Source: Pleionea sp. CnH1-48 (GTDB lineage: Bacteria > Pseudomonadota > Gammaproteobacteria > Enterobacterales > Kangiellaceae). From it: a stretch of 64,000 bases of DNA. Below, piece after piece: positions 7,701 through 17,755 of this stretch. Position 1 is the first letter of the stretch; every line of letters starts with the position of its first letter. A program made the position numbers and the translations under genes. The notes beneath the pieces were generated by a model. The model was given only the letters and a program-made list of their open reading frames with translations, was not told the DNA's origin and did not search any database. The stretch covers positions 1 through 64,000 of the forward strand of contig NZ_JAMXSB010000010.1 in the NCBI RefSeq assembly GCF_024124665.1, given 5' to 3'.

Positions 7701-8836
7701 TTTGCTGCGTATAGATTGCTGTTATCGGAATACAGCATCTTGTTCTTAGGTTGGGGTATTATTCGATTTACTTCGAAGTACTCGCCATCATTTTTTTTTA
7801 CATAGTTGTACTTAAAGGCCTGAGCGTTAAGTTTTAGCAGCTTACCTGCGACTGTAGTTGCGAGAGTTATATTATTTTGACTGTGATGAACTTTGATTAA
7901 CTCTTCTCTTAAGAATGATTCGCTGTAGTCTCCCGGAGAGTACTTATATTCTAGTGCGGTGGACTCCAGAATATTTAATCCATGTAAGGAAAATGAAACC
8001 CAAACTTTCCCAGTTTTATCTTCCGATACACTTGCGACACGACCATTGTATTCATTGTGTTTAGATTGAACTCTGATGAAATTTAAACTTTCTCCATTAA
8101 TTGCAACTTTGTTAACTCCGTTCGATGTGGCAAGCCATAGATTGTTATGTTTGTCTAAATGCATTTCATATATGCTGTTGCTCGAAGGGGAGTTCCCAAT
8201 TTGTTCACTACTAGGAAATTGTTTTACTGTTTCTTCTGATGTATTGTATTCAAGCAAACCTTTTCCAGCTGTAGCCACAAAGACCCTTTTTCCAGATATT
8301 TTTATTGCGGTTGTATCTGGTGAAATTATGTTTAGATTCTTTGGAGTCTTATCGGAAAGAGTGGATAAGTCTATTCTGTTAACGCCCTTTGGAGTTGCTA
8401 TCCATAAGTATTGAAAACCTTCTAGTTCAAGGTCTCTGATTGTTCCATCCGCTTGCATTGATATGGCTTGCTGGTTAAAAAATGTATATTTCTCTTTTGC
8501 AGGATTGAAACGAATAAGTCCTTGGTACGTAGTGGCCAACCATAGATTTCCATCTTGGTCCTCCACGATATCATTTATTTTTAGGTGTAGATTTGTAGGA
8601 GTTTTATAATGCTTAACATCGTGCCCATTGTATAGAGCTAAACTATGAGATGTTCCTAACCAAACTTTGCCTTTTCTGCTGGTGTAAATTGAGTAGACTC
8701 TACTGGAAACATTAATTTCTGAGTACACTGGACCTGGATTAACGAGTTCCGATGCTTCTAAGGAAAATATGGGTAGTAATAATAAGTAGGGAAAGTGTTT
8801 TAGTAAACTGAGTTGTTTTTCTAGTTTTTTAAGCAT
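4766..8836 (-). CDS. Hybrid two-component regulator: propeller sensor, kinase, receiver, AraC
   Basis: A 1356-residue one-protein signalling system. A signal peptide (residues about 10-28) is followed by a periplasmic sensor of repeated Reg_prop strands (many copies of the type 'GNLWLATxxGL', about 40-690) and a Y_Y_Y domain (about 700-765). A membrane helix at about 765-790 leads through a coiled linker to HisKA with the H-box ANVSHEFRTPL (His about 835), HATPase_c with NAVKYT and GAGIGLALV boxes, a receiver with ITDVMMPVMDG (Asp about 1147), and a C-terminal AraC-type DNA-binding domain. This is the HTCS layout known from Bacteroides polysaccharide sensing and from marine gammaproteobacteria. 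No carbohydrate genes are adjacent, so ligand and targets are unknown; the divergent small secreted gene at 9478 is one possible target. Confidence 0.92.
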   Translation of the reverse strand: MLKKLEKQLSLLKHFPYLLLLPIFSLEASELVNPGPVYSEINVSSRVYSIYTSRKGKVWLGTSHSLALYNGHDVKHYKTPTNLHLKINDIVEDQDGNLWLATTYQGLIRFNPAKEKYTFFNQQAISMQADGTIRDLELEGFQYLWIATPKGVNRIDLSTLSDKTPKNLNIISPDTTAIKISGKRVFVATAGKGLLEYNTSEETVKQFPSSEQIGNSPSSNSIYEMHLDKHNNLWLATSNGVNKVAINGESLNFIRVQSKHNEYNGRVASVSEDKTGKVWVSFSLHGLNILESTALEYKYSPGDYSESFLREELIKVHHSQNNITLATTVAGKLLKLNAQAFKYNYVKKNDGEYFEVNRIIPQPKNKMLYSDNSNLYAANSDLTSKLIYPELGYISSFTTLSDERILLSVDSKGIYQFNSDTGEISQFSPKSTGLPNYAIQSILYDNSTLWVGLYRTSDGTLSGLYKYIENENRYVQITSQMTIEQIFDLGDKLLLATRNKGVAVLDKVNLSLINIKNIKDLKSRCVYQDFEDVIWICSNSRGLYQFDRSSLSLIAPVINDKFSNQSIRNIIQDDLGFYWISTESQLFKYNMNNDSLRLISSSDGLRPNNYISRSVAKLEDGSLVFGGFKGLVKFNPADLNLESPKNDHKIHLQDFKLFNKPVQLAHKDPNSPLKKPIHMLDKLELTYKDSLFSLSFFSTDYLNQEKLEYYYKLDGLKGDWIKAENQMATFTTLPADDYVFRVRAKHVEEGWYSDETLLPISVSPPIWKTWQAYVLYLLTILTAIYIFYRQRVRSFEKRAAELEKGIAEATQELQHKNEIVNSLLNQKQRFLANVSHEFRTPLTMILSPLDVMLNKNPESSVATTLTMMKRNGRRLLRMVDQLLDLAHSESSIEVTRKRYSLRKTVQTLLYSFEPLFDAKSITFTTNRFEDTQIILVSDSLEKILINLLSNAVKYTPDNRSIDLKVTVENSQITFNVSDTGVGISEENQKLIFNRFTRATEQNEENIPGAGIGLALVKELVSANGGEISVTSELNQGSTFTVVLPIKDESEFSHLMIEDESGTPNVQQEVEALSEIENTRDTETTTQEDEVSDTEDGAQPLVLITEDNTDMRQFLFDSFSEKYRCLMASNGKDALELAHKHIPDLIITDVMMPVMDGYELTQRLKEDTLTSHIPIIMLTAKGDAESRMQGFRRNVDDYLAKPFNLEELMLRAHNLLSIRRILQRKFATQLVQPGEVTIQADDESEEKDIEFLNKFKELIANHYDNIDLKRQDIANELNISERQFSRKLKALSDYSFSEYLRQYRVHKSLELMQQGMQVSAIAYTVGFSSVGYFGRCFKAEIGVTPKEYVEASKKDKQ

Positions 8837-9477
8837 GTCTACTTGTCTTTTGTTATGACCTTAAGCTAATTTCTAAGCCGAGCTTCACTTACTATTTTAT
8901 CGAATAATACGTACTATCGCAGAAAATTATTTAATGTATTTATTTGCCTTCTTTTCCCAGTTTCTGTATTATGGGTCTTGTGGTTAGCGGAAACCACAAG
9001 ATTATACAGCCTCATTTCACTGCTGTGTAAATATTAAGTAAATTTTATCAAACATCATCACAGCCTAAGAAAAGAAATAACGAAGTTTAGGCTTAATAAA
9101 TTAAGTTACATTATGGATTAAGTAGCTTTGATTAATTAGGGATTACAAGAAAGGATTGATCGTTATGTTGATTTGGATTAAGCGAGTCGTTTTTAACTAA
9201 AAAATACCCACGATAAGTGCCAGTATCTATGCGGAAAGTATTGGTATTTGATAATGGATTATTTTAGCAATTTCTAATACTAGGTGTAAGAAATAACACT
9301 ATAACTGCTTGCGCCTCAAAATCAGAAATTGGAGTTGTTAACGAGCACATGGAGGAAAAATTAGTAGGACTTTTTTAACTGCTTTGAACACGGTTTGTTC
9401 ACTTATTGAGCAGTAACTATTTGGAAATATATCGCTAGGAGCGACCAGGATAATTTTAATATATATGGAGACACACT
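8837..9477. promoter_or_regulatory. Divergent intergenic region with two small inverted repeats
   Basis: About 640 bases separate the hybrid regulator from the divergent small secreted gene. Near the latter lie GAACA-cggtt-TGTTC (9386-9400), a possible operator, and TCGCT-agg-AGCGA (9432-9444), a leader stem-loop. GGAG at about 9466 is a good ribosome site for the ATG at 9478. The rest holds no visible gene. Confidence 0.35.
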
Positions 9478-9753
9478 ATGCTAAGAAGAGCTTTAAAAGC
9501 GCTGTGCGTTACAGCGGTTGTTGGATTTGCATGCAATGGTTTTGCAAATGTTAATGTTAAGGAAGATAGCAGCAATGCTAACAGAGATAATTGGGCAGTT
9601 GTTTACACTGCGTGTGTAAGCTTAAAAGGAAGTCCTTCTCTTTGTGGAATGGTTGCAAATACCTTAACGGCAAGTACTAATGATACATCTTTACTAACTA
9701 AATCTGTTGTAAAAGGCAGTGATGTATGTAGAGAGTCTGAAGAAGTTTGCTAA
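9478..9753 (+). CDS. Small secreted cysteine-containing protein
   Basis: A 91-residue protein with a clear signal peptide (MLRRALKALCVTAVVGFACNGFANV, cut probably after FAN or GFA) and a mature part of about 68 residues. The mature part has four Cys (TACVS, SLCGM, DVCRE, EEVC-end), enough for two disulfides; the last Cys is the final residue. TATGGAG upstream gives a normal ribosome site. I do not recognise the family. It is flanked by a long upstream region with small inverted repeats and by its own downstream hairpin, so it is a single-gene unit. The neighbouring divergent sensor could control it, but that is inference. Confidence 0.65.
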   Translation: MLRRALKALCVTAVVGFACNGFANVNVKEDSSNANRDNWAVVYTACVSLKGSPSLCGMVANTLTASTNDTSLLTKSVVKGSDVCRESEEVC

Positions 9754-9773
9754 TCATTCAAGCTTCTTAAGTT

Positions 9774-9796
9774 GCTGGCGAGAAATGCTCGCCAGC
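9774..9796 (+). terminator. Hairpin downstream of small secreted gene
   Basis: GCTGGCGAG-AAATG-CTCGCCAGC is a perfect 9-bp GC-rich stem 20 bases after the stop. Only an AT-rich stretch (ATTTAAAATT), not a clean T-run, follows, so termination may be imperfect. Confidence 0.55.
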
Positions 9797-9811
9797 ATTT
9801 AAAATTCCCAT

Positions 9812-9891
9812 GATGGCCGAATATTACTACTCATTGGCCCAATTTTAATAACATCTATATCCTCATTTCTGTATCTTTACCCCATCGATGA
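9812..9891. repeat. ~80-bp repeat, copy 1
   Basis: Shares with copy 3 the blocks CCGAATATT, CATTG.CCCAATTTT, ATAACA, GTATCTTTA and CCCATCGA in the same order and spacing; about three quarters of positions agree by eye. Confidence 0.6.
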
Positions 9892-10193
9892 TTCACAAGT
9901 GCTCTCCACTGGGACATCGATACCAGTAAAGTTTGAGTGTTTCTCTTGTTGTAGAGTATTTATACAACCGCATGGAAATTATTGCTCCAAGGATGGAGTG
10001 TTTTTTTAACCCTTGAGTTCTTAGGTTCTCTTTCAAATCACTTCTAGATATCAACCAGACAACTTTGTCATGGCTTTAATATAGCCTTTGATCTCTTCTC
10101 AATCCGTAGTCTCAATGTACCAATTCTAAATACTTTAAATAAATGACCTTATTAAAGGAGTTATAAGGTACTGTATTTAAAAAGAAAATTTGT

Positions 10194-10274
10194 CGATGTC
10201 CTTAAATTGACACAACTTGGCCGGATATTGATAACACATAAATCTCAACTTCAGTATCTTTCTATCTGTCGGCG
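10194..10274. repeat. ~80-bp repeat, copy 2 (most diverged)
   Basis: Begins CGATGTCC like copy 3 and keeps ATTGATAACA, AAATCTCA and CAGTATCTTT at matching spacing, but differs in between. Same orientation as the other copies. Confidence 0.5.
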
Positions 10275-10869
10275 GGTACACGGATATTTACATACCTGTC
10301 TATTGTTTCATCAAGTGCCAATGTTGCAATAAACGACATGATTTTTCAGGAAGAAAATAAGGATGCCAAAGTCAAAGCCCAGGGAGGGTTGTGATTTGAA
10401 AAGGCAAGTGAGTGTTTTGTCTGTCTAAAGGATATAAGCTCGGATTGATAGTAAGACCATGGATGGTAGACAGACTCTCTTATCTTCATAACTCTTAATT
10501 AGCTCATTTTGACTTATCTGGCTTTCCTCTATCCTGTCGTTCTTGTAGCTAATTATCTAGATGTAAGGCTTATTTTGCAGCTCTTGGGATAAAGGGCATG
10601 TCAAAGCTATCTCGATTTAGCCAAGTACAGCACGTTCAAACCGTTTGAGCAATCAAACTAAAGGCCCAGTCATTTTATGGAGAAGGGGAATTACTTATAA
10701 ACCTCTGTGGTTAAGGAGTTGGGGTAACCTTAAATCCTGTGTGGCTGGACTGTAATAAAAGTGTAATAAACTGGCTTCTGCTTGCCTTATTTTCTTAACT
10801 CAAAGTCTCAGTTAAATTTTCACAAAAAAAGACATCGTTATAACCTGTTGAAATTATTGCTTAAAATCT

Positions 10870-10950
10870 CGATGTCCGAATATTGCTATACATTGTCCCA
10901 ATTTTGATAACACCAAAGTCTTAGTTTCGGTATCTTTATCCCATCGACAA
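10870..10950. repeat. ~80-bp repeat, copy 3
   Basis: CGATGTCCGAATATTGC at its left end and GTATCTTTATCCCATCGA at its right end align with copy 1 without gaps. The left CGATG and right CATCG are complementary, so the unit could close into a stem. Confidence 0.6.
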
Positions 10951-11249
10951 CGCAGTTACTCTAATCTGCGCTGCCGAGTTTCTGGAGACAGGAACACATT
11001 GGGGAAATTAGAGTGAACATGAGTGATATTTTGATTCAAGGATTGAAAATATGGATGTCGAAATATTACTCCAAGGATTACTGGAATAGTATTGAACGGC
11101 AGGTGCGTTTTTGGTTTCGAGGTTTACGCTAAGGAAATCAAAATAGTCCCCCAAGGAAGGAAAATTTATTTTCGAGGAGTATGAGACAAGGCGGTCTTAT
11201 TGTTAGCTCGAATGCAATATGTGTCAAATTGACTTAGTCTAAGGAAAGA

Positions 11250-12263
11250 CTAACGCGTCAGTTCTCCTCTCAAGCTTAATTGCATTTTCTCTTTGATCTC
11301 CTCTTTATCCAGCGAAAGGCTCAGCAGATAGTAAAGCTTTGTTAACGCCGCCTCTGTGGTCATATCATAGCCACTAATAATGCCACATTGGCTAAGTTTG
11401 TTGCCTGTTTCATAACCACTCATATCAACACTGCCTCGATAACATTGAGTAATGTTAACGATAATGACTCCTCTGTCTGTTGCTGCTTTTAATACATCCA
11501 ATAACTCTTGGTTGTTGCAGGGCGCGTTGCCCATACCAAAGGTTTGTAGAATGAGGCCTTGGAAAGGCTCAAGTAGTAGATTATCCAACATTTTGGCTGA
11601 CATACCAGGGAAGATACTGATCACTGCTATTTCCGCCGCCGCGATAGAGTTAACTACCAGAGGCTTTTGATTGGGCTGCTGAACTAAAGAATGGTTGATA
11701 TCGATGGTCGTGCCCAATTTAGCCAGAGGAGGCAGATTGGGGGATGCAAAAGCATGAAAATCATTAGCGTCTACTTTTTGTACTCGATTACCACGATATA
11801 AACGATCATGAAAATACAGTGACACTTCAGGTATATCGCTGTTAGCCGCCAACAGGATGGATGTGATCAGATTATCGCGCCCATCGCTACGTAGCTCACT
11901 AAAAGGGATTTGCGAACCCGTCACAATCACTGGCTTTTGTAGGTTTTCCAGAATAAAGGATAAGGCCGAGGTCGTGTAAGCCATGGTGTCAGTACCATGA
12001 AGGATAACAAAGCCGTCGAAGTCGTCGTAGCGAGACTCAATGTCTTTGGCAATATCCATCCAGTCTGCGGGTGTGATATTCGAAGAATCGATGAGTTGAG
12101 GGTACTCGTGGATCTCAATCTCAGGCATATCATCACGTTTTAGCTCTGCCAGTTGCTGAACCTCTTCTGTTAGATAGCCTGCCTCAGGCACAAATCCGTG
12201 TTGCGATGGCTTCATACCAATGGTTCCGCCAGTGTAGGCAATATAAACAGAGCGCTTTGACAT
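11250..12263 (-). CDS. ansA: L-asparaginase, type I (cytoplasmic)
   Basis: Hydrolyses L-asparagine to aspartate and ammonia in the cytoplasm. The 337-residue product has the first catalytic Thr box near the N-terminus (AYTGGTIGMKPS) and the second box FVILHGTDTMAYTTSALSF with the HGTDT signature, then VTGSQIP. There is no signal peptide, which separates it from the periplasmic type II enzyme. The frame is open to 12290, but the start MSKRSVYIAY at 12263 matches the usual family length (about 338) and has GGGTGA just upstream. It is a single-gene unit with a MITE-like element upstream. Confidence 0.92.
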   Translation of the reverse strand: MSKRSVYIAYTGGTIGMKPSQHGFVPEAGYLTEEVQQLAELKRDDMPEIEIHEYPQLIDSSNITPADWMDIAKDIESRYDDFDGFVILHGTDTMAYTTSALSFILENLQKPVIVTGSQIPFSELRSDGRDNLITSILLAANSDIPEVSLYFHDRLYRGNRVQKVDANDFHAFASPNLPPLAKLGTTIDINHSLVQQPNQKPLVVNSIAAAEIAVISIFPGMSAKMLDNLLLEPFQGLILQTFGMGNAPCNNQELLDVLKAATDRGVIIVNITQCYRGSVDMSGYETGNKLSQCGIISGYDMTTEAALTKLYYLLSLSLDKEEIKEKMQLSLRGELTR

Positions 12264-12335
12264 AGTGTTCACCCGTAGTTTGGATATCAATAGATACTGA
12301 CTTTAAAAGCATAGAACATCGAAAGGTTAAGCTTT

Positions 12336-12462
12336 AATACCCATGTCTTTCAATATATAGAGGTTACTGACTGCAATCACTCAGACCAATGACTTAGTGA
12401 GTCTAAGATCAAAGGAGCTGCTCGCTTGCCGTCTACCTGTATGACGAAATACTTTGAGTAAA
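12336..12462. mobile_element. MITE-like element, long form (diverged copy)
   Basis: About 127 bp, starting ATACCCATGTCTTTCAA and ending ACGAAATACTTTGAGTA, with an interior ATCACTCAGACCAATGACTTAGTGAGTCTAAG like that of the copies at 31404 and 42166. It is the most diverged long copy, upstream of ansA. It carries no gene. Confidence 0.65.
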
Positions 12463-12618
12463 GTCATAATAATTAAGCGGGCGCAATCTTCGCTTTTTTT
12501 GGGGAGAGACGCAAATATTTTTATTAGATGAGGGGAGGAGGTATGAGCAGTGCAGAGAAGCACTGCTCATCGACCCGTCGCTTTTTAAATGCTTCGGGCC
12601 GAGGGCTGGATATCAAGG

Positions 12619-14490
12619 CTACTTCAATTCACAGTTACATAAAACGTAAGCATGATTTGGATCATTGTAGCTTTGTAATGTTTCTAGCTCAGTTTGCAGT
12701 GCATTCAAGAACTGAAGACTTGGCGACAGTTTTGATGCGTTTACATCCGAGTCGGTTAGCATTTCGCCGATTGAGCTGTTAAAGATGCTTTGCAGCAACT
12801 GCTCTTCTTTAGTCAGCTCACGTTGTACTTTCCATACATCGTACTTGGCTTCGGCAATGCCTGCTTTTTCAGCTGCTGCGTTGATTGCATCTTTTAACGT
12901 TCCTAGCTCATCAACTAAGCCTAGCTCTTTGGCTTTAGCACCTGACCAAACACGACCCTGAGCGATTTTGTCGACTTCTTCAGGTGTCATGCCACGGCCT
13001 TCAGCAACAATGTTTAAGAAGCGCTGATAGCCTTTTTCGATGTTAACCTGAATGATATTTTTTACTGGCTCAGAAATACCACGACCTGTATCAATACCAC
13101 CAGCTACTTCTGTAGTACCAACACCATCACGGTGAATACCCACCCAGTCCAGAGTCTTTTCGAATGTAGGAATCATACCGAAGATACCGATAGAACCTGT
13201 AATAGTGGTTGGACGAGCCCAGATCTGGTCTGCGTTTGCAGAAATCCAGTAACCACCGGAAGCAGCATAAGTACCCATGGATGCGATAACCGGCAATCCT
13301 TGAGCTTTGGCTTCTAACAGTTCCTGACGAATAACTTCTGATGCAAAGGCGCTGCCTCCAGGGCTGTCGACACGTAATACAATCGCTTTTACGTTCTTGT
13401 CTTTACGCGCTTTGCGAATTTTTGCTGCTACTGTGTCACCACCAATAGCGCCTTCTTTCTTACGGCCATCTTGAATAACACCTTTGGCTACGATTAAGGC
13501 AATTTTCTGGCTCTTAGGATTAACAAAAGGAACTGGAGGTTTAACTACCTTCAAGTAATCACGGTGGTGGATTTGCTTGTAAGACGTTTTCTTCTCATTT
13601 TCGCCGACCATGCCAATCATCATGTCACGGAATTGAGGACGAGTTTTTAAACCGTCAACCAATTTGTTGTTTACAGCTACTTGGCCCCACTCAGTGTCTC
13701 TATCCGACATTTCGCCTGCGAAGTTATCAACAAAGGTGTTGAAGTCTGCTAATTCGATATTACGCGCTGTTGCGATGTCTGCTTTGTAAGAACCCCAAAG
13801 GTCGTTCAAGTAAGCCAGATTTGCTTCTTTAGCGTAATCAGACATATCGTCACGAAGGTAAGGTTCTACTGCACTTTTATAAGTACCAACGCGGAATACG
13901 TTAACGGTTACTTTGGCTTTCTCTAACATTGATTTAAAGTAGGTGCCTACGCGGCTATAACCTTCAATAAATAGACCACCGTAAGGATGCAAGTAGACTT
14001 CGTCAGCCAGAGAGGCGATGTAGTATTGATTCTGAGAGAAGTAATCACCCATCGCATAGACTTTTTTACCACTGGTTTTAAAGTCATTGATAGCGTCGCG
14101 CAGGTCTTCCATCATCGAAGGACCAATGCTTACGATGGATTGAGGATAGATAACCAATGAAGTGATGCGCTTGTCGTCTTTTGCATTACGCAGAATTTCA
14201 ATGAGGTCATAAAGGTTTTCTTCTGGTACACCGTCGTTACCAAAAGAGTCCTGCATGGCTTTTTGAATAGGATCGACGTATTTGCTCTGCTCAACGATGG
14301 CTCCTTTGGGCGCAAATACTAAGGCGGCCCCTTTAGGTACCTTCACTTTACTGTCACCGGAGAAAATCCCGATAAGAATAAACAATAATATAAGAAGGAA
14401 GATCAGGTTGAAAAATACACGTCGGGTAATATCCAGCCCGCTCCATAGGGTCGAGAAAAATCGGCCCGCTGCACTCGATGGTTTATCCAC
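12619..14490 (-). CDS. sppA: Signal peptide peptidase SppA, 67K type
   Basis: A 623-residue inner-membrane serine protease that degrades cleaved signal peptides. One membrane helix (residues about 26-46) anchors two tandem ClpP-like peptidase S49 domains. As in Escherichia coli SppA, the catalytic Lys lies in the first domain (FRVGTYKSAVEPY, Lys about 204) and the Ser in the second (MGTYAASGGYWIS, Ser about 410). Length is typical of the long form. The start MDKPSSAAGRFF has GGAG upstream. A short MITE-like element lies just upstream of its start. The C-terminus after about residue 600 (SYNDPNHAYVLCNCELK) is variable and not part of the catalytic fold. Confidence 0.95.
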   Translation of the reverse strand: MDKPSSAAGRFFSTLWSGLDITRRVFFNLIFLLILLFILIGIFSGDSKVKVPKGAALVFAPKGAIVEQSKYVDPIQKAMQDSFGNDGVPEENLYDLIEILRNAKDDKRITSLVIYPQSIVSIGPSMMEDLRDAINDFKTSGKKVYAMGDYFSQNQYYIASLADEVYLHPYGGLFIEGYSRVGTYFKSMLEKAKVTVNVFRVGTYKSAVEPYLRDDMSDYAKEANLAYLNDLWGSYKADIATARNIELADFNTFVDNFAGEMSDRDTEWGQVAVNNKLVDGLKTRPQFRDMMIGMVGENEKKTSYKQIHHRDYLKVVKPPVPFVNPKSQKIALIVAKGVIQDGRKKEGAIGGDTVAAKIRKARKDKNVKAIVLRVDSPGGSAFASEVIRQELLEAKAQGLPVIASMGTYAASGGYWISANADQIWARPTTITGSIGIFGMIPTFEKTLDWVGIHRDGVGTTEVAGGIDTGRGISEPVKNIIQVNIEKGYQRFLNIVAEGRGMTPEEVDKIAQGRVWSGAKAKELGLVDELGTLKDAINAAAEKAGIAEAKYDVWKVQRELTKEEQLLQSIFNSSIGEMLTDSDVNASKLSPSLQFLNALQTELETLQSYNDPNHAYVLCNCELK

Positions 14491-14513
14491 TTTAACTCCT
14501 GGTTTCTAAACAT

Positions 14514-14572
14514 TATCCCCGTGCTTTTCAAAACGCAGGGGTGTTAGCTGCGCTTTGAAATACTTGGGTATA
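14514..14572. mobile_element. MITE-like element, short form
   Basis: About 59 bp: TATCCCCGTGCTTTTCAAA ... CGCTTTGAAATACTTGGGTATA. Both ends match the family termini; the centre GTGTTAGCTGCG resembles the copy at 56185. It sits 24 bp upstream of the sppA start codon, so it lies in that gene's 5' region. Confidence 0.75.
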
Positions 14573-14787
14573 GTCAACATGTTGGGCGAAATTTAAGCGC
14601 TTTTCGACTCAAATCTCGTCGTTTCTTACTGAAGTAGCACTATAGAGTACTCTGATTCGTCAACTTCTTACAAAAAATAGCATTATCAAAATGTAATCAA
14701 TTGTTATTATGCCGTGCATAGCGTGATGTTTTAACACTGGAAATCTGTTGCAAGCACTGATACAGTTTCTGCAAATTAAAGTGGTAG

Positions 14788-16833
<2,046 letters not shown>

Positions 16834-16854
16834 TACCCTGCTATAAATCTGTTA

Positions 16855-16891
16855 AAAAGCCAGAATATTACAATAAAATATTCTGGCTTTT
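16855..16891 (+). terminator. fadH terminator, abutting the next start codon
   Basis: AAAAGCCAGAATATT (16855-16869) and AATATTCTGGCTTTT (16877-16891) pair perfectly over 15 bp around a 7-base loop. The T-run is the last part of the stem, and the next gene's ATG begins at the very next base, 16892. Confidence 0.85.
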
Positions 16892-17710
16892 ATGATCACA
16901 GGCACCTTAAAAAAACTTAAATCGGACCTACAAGACACGGTTAATTATTGGCTACCCGTCGGCGAGCAAGATATTGCTCTTAACCCCTTGATTGGTCAGT
17001 CAATTCGATTAGAGCACACGGGCAATATCTATTGTCTTAACTGTCAAACCAAAACACGCAAAAGCTATGCGCAAGGCTTTTGTTTTCCCTGTATGCAAAA
17101 ACTGGCTTCGTGCGATATGTGCATTATGAAACCAGAAACTTGTCATCATCATAAAGGTACCTGTCGTGATCCTCAGTGGGGAGAAGACAACTGTATGGTG
17201 CCGCACTATGTCTATTTATCCAACACGTCCGGCATTAAGGTTGGAATTACCCGACACACACAAATCCCTATTCGTTGGATCGATCAGGGCGCGACGCAAG
17301 CCATCCCAATCTTTAGGGTAAAAACTCGACAACAGTCTGGATTTGTCGAAACGGCTTTTAAAGATCTGATTGCTGATAAAACCAATTGGCGCGCTATGCT
17401 AAAAGGCAATGCGGAGCCAGTCGATCTGGCGACTCGAGCAAAACAGCTAAAAGAAGAATTGAAGACGGTCATTGGAGAACTTGAACAACAGTTTGGTGAG
17501 GGGTCTATTGAATCATTAGAGGATGAGAGTGTAGACATCAGCTATCCTGTTGAGCAGTTTCCTACCAAAATAACGTCACATAACTTTGATAAAAACCCCG
17601 TGGTTGAAGGAATTCTTCAAGGCATCAAAGGTCAATATTTGTTGCTGGATACTGGTGTTATTAATATTCGAAAATTTACTTCTTACGAAGTGAATTTTGA
17701 TGATCAGTAG
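16892..17710 (+). CDS. DUF2797 domain protein
   Basis: A 272-residue cytoplasmic protein of the DUF2797 family, function unknown. The N-terminal third is Cys-rich, with CLNCQTK, CFPCMQK, CDMC and later Cys/His pairs, consistent with zinc binding. A GIY-YIG-like central part follows (VYLSNTSGIKVGITRH; the family is thought to be related to that fold, with YVYLS and GIKVG as the paired strands). The upstream frame closes at TAA 16874, so ATG 16892 is the only good start. It has no Shine-Dalgarno sequence: the 15 bases before it are the 3' arm of the fadH terminator. Translation must be leaderless, or depend on read-through and opening of that stem. Confidence 0.85.
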   Translation: MITGTLKKLKSDLQDTVNYWLPVGEQDIALNPLIGQSIRLEHTGNIYCLNCQTKTRKSYAQGFCFPCMQKLASCDMCIMKPETCHHHKGTCRDPQWGEDNCMVPHYVYLSNTSGIKVGITRHTQIPIRWIDQGATQAIPIFRVKTRQQSGFVETAFKDLIADKTNWRAMLKGNAEPVDLATRAKQLKEELKTVIGELEQQFGEGSIESLEDESVDISYPVEQFPTKITSHNFDKNPVVEGILQGIKGQYLLLDTGVINIRKFTSYEVNFDDQ

Positions 17711-17755
17711 ATTTGTTTTTAGTTTCTGGCGGCTTGATGATCAAAGGTTGATACG

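Larger units (their letters stand above)
9797..11249. other. 1.45-kb non-coding stretch with diverged repeats
   Basis: No reading frame in this stretch looks like a gene. It holds three diverged copies of an ~80-bp sequence (entered separately) and shorter repeats such as AAATTATTGCTCCAAGGAT (about 9976) against AAATATTACTCCAAGGATTA (about 11061) and GAAATTATTGCTTAAAATC (about 10850). The pattern is that of a decayed, formerly repeated sequence or an unrecognised family of structured RNAs. Confidence 0.5.

Noticed and set aside
12528-12782. 84-residue plus-strand frame over the sppA end
   Set aside because: Runs antisense to the conserved C-terminal part of sppA; composition is that of a shadow frame.
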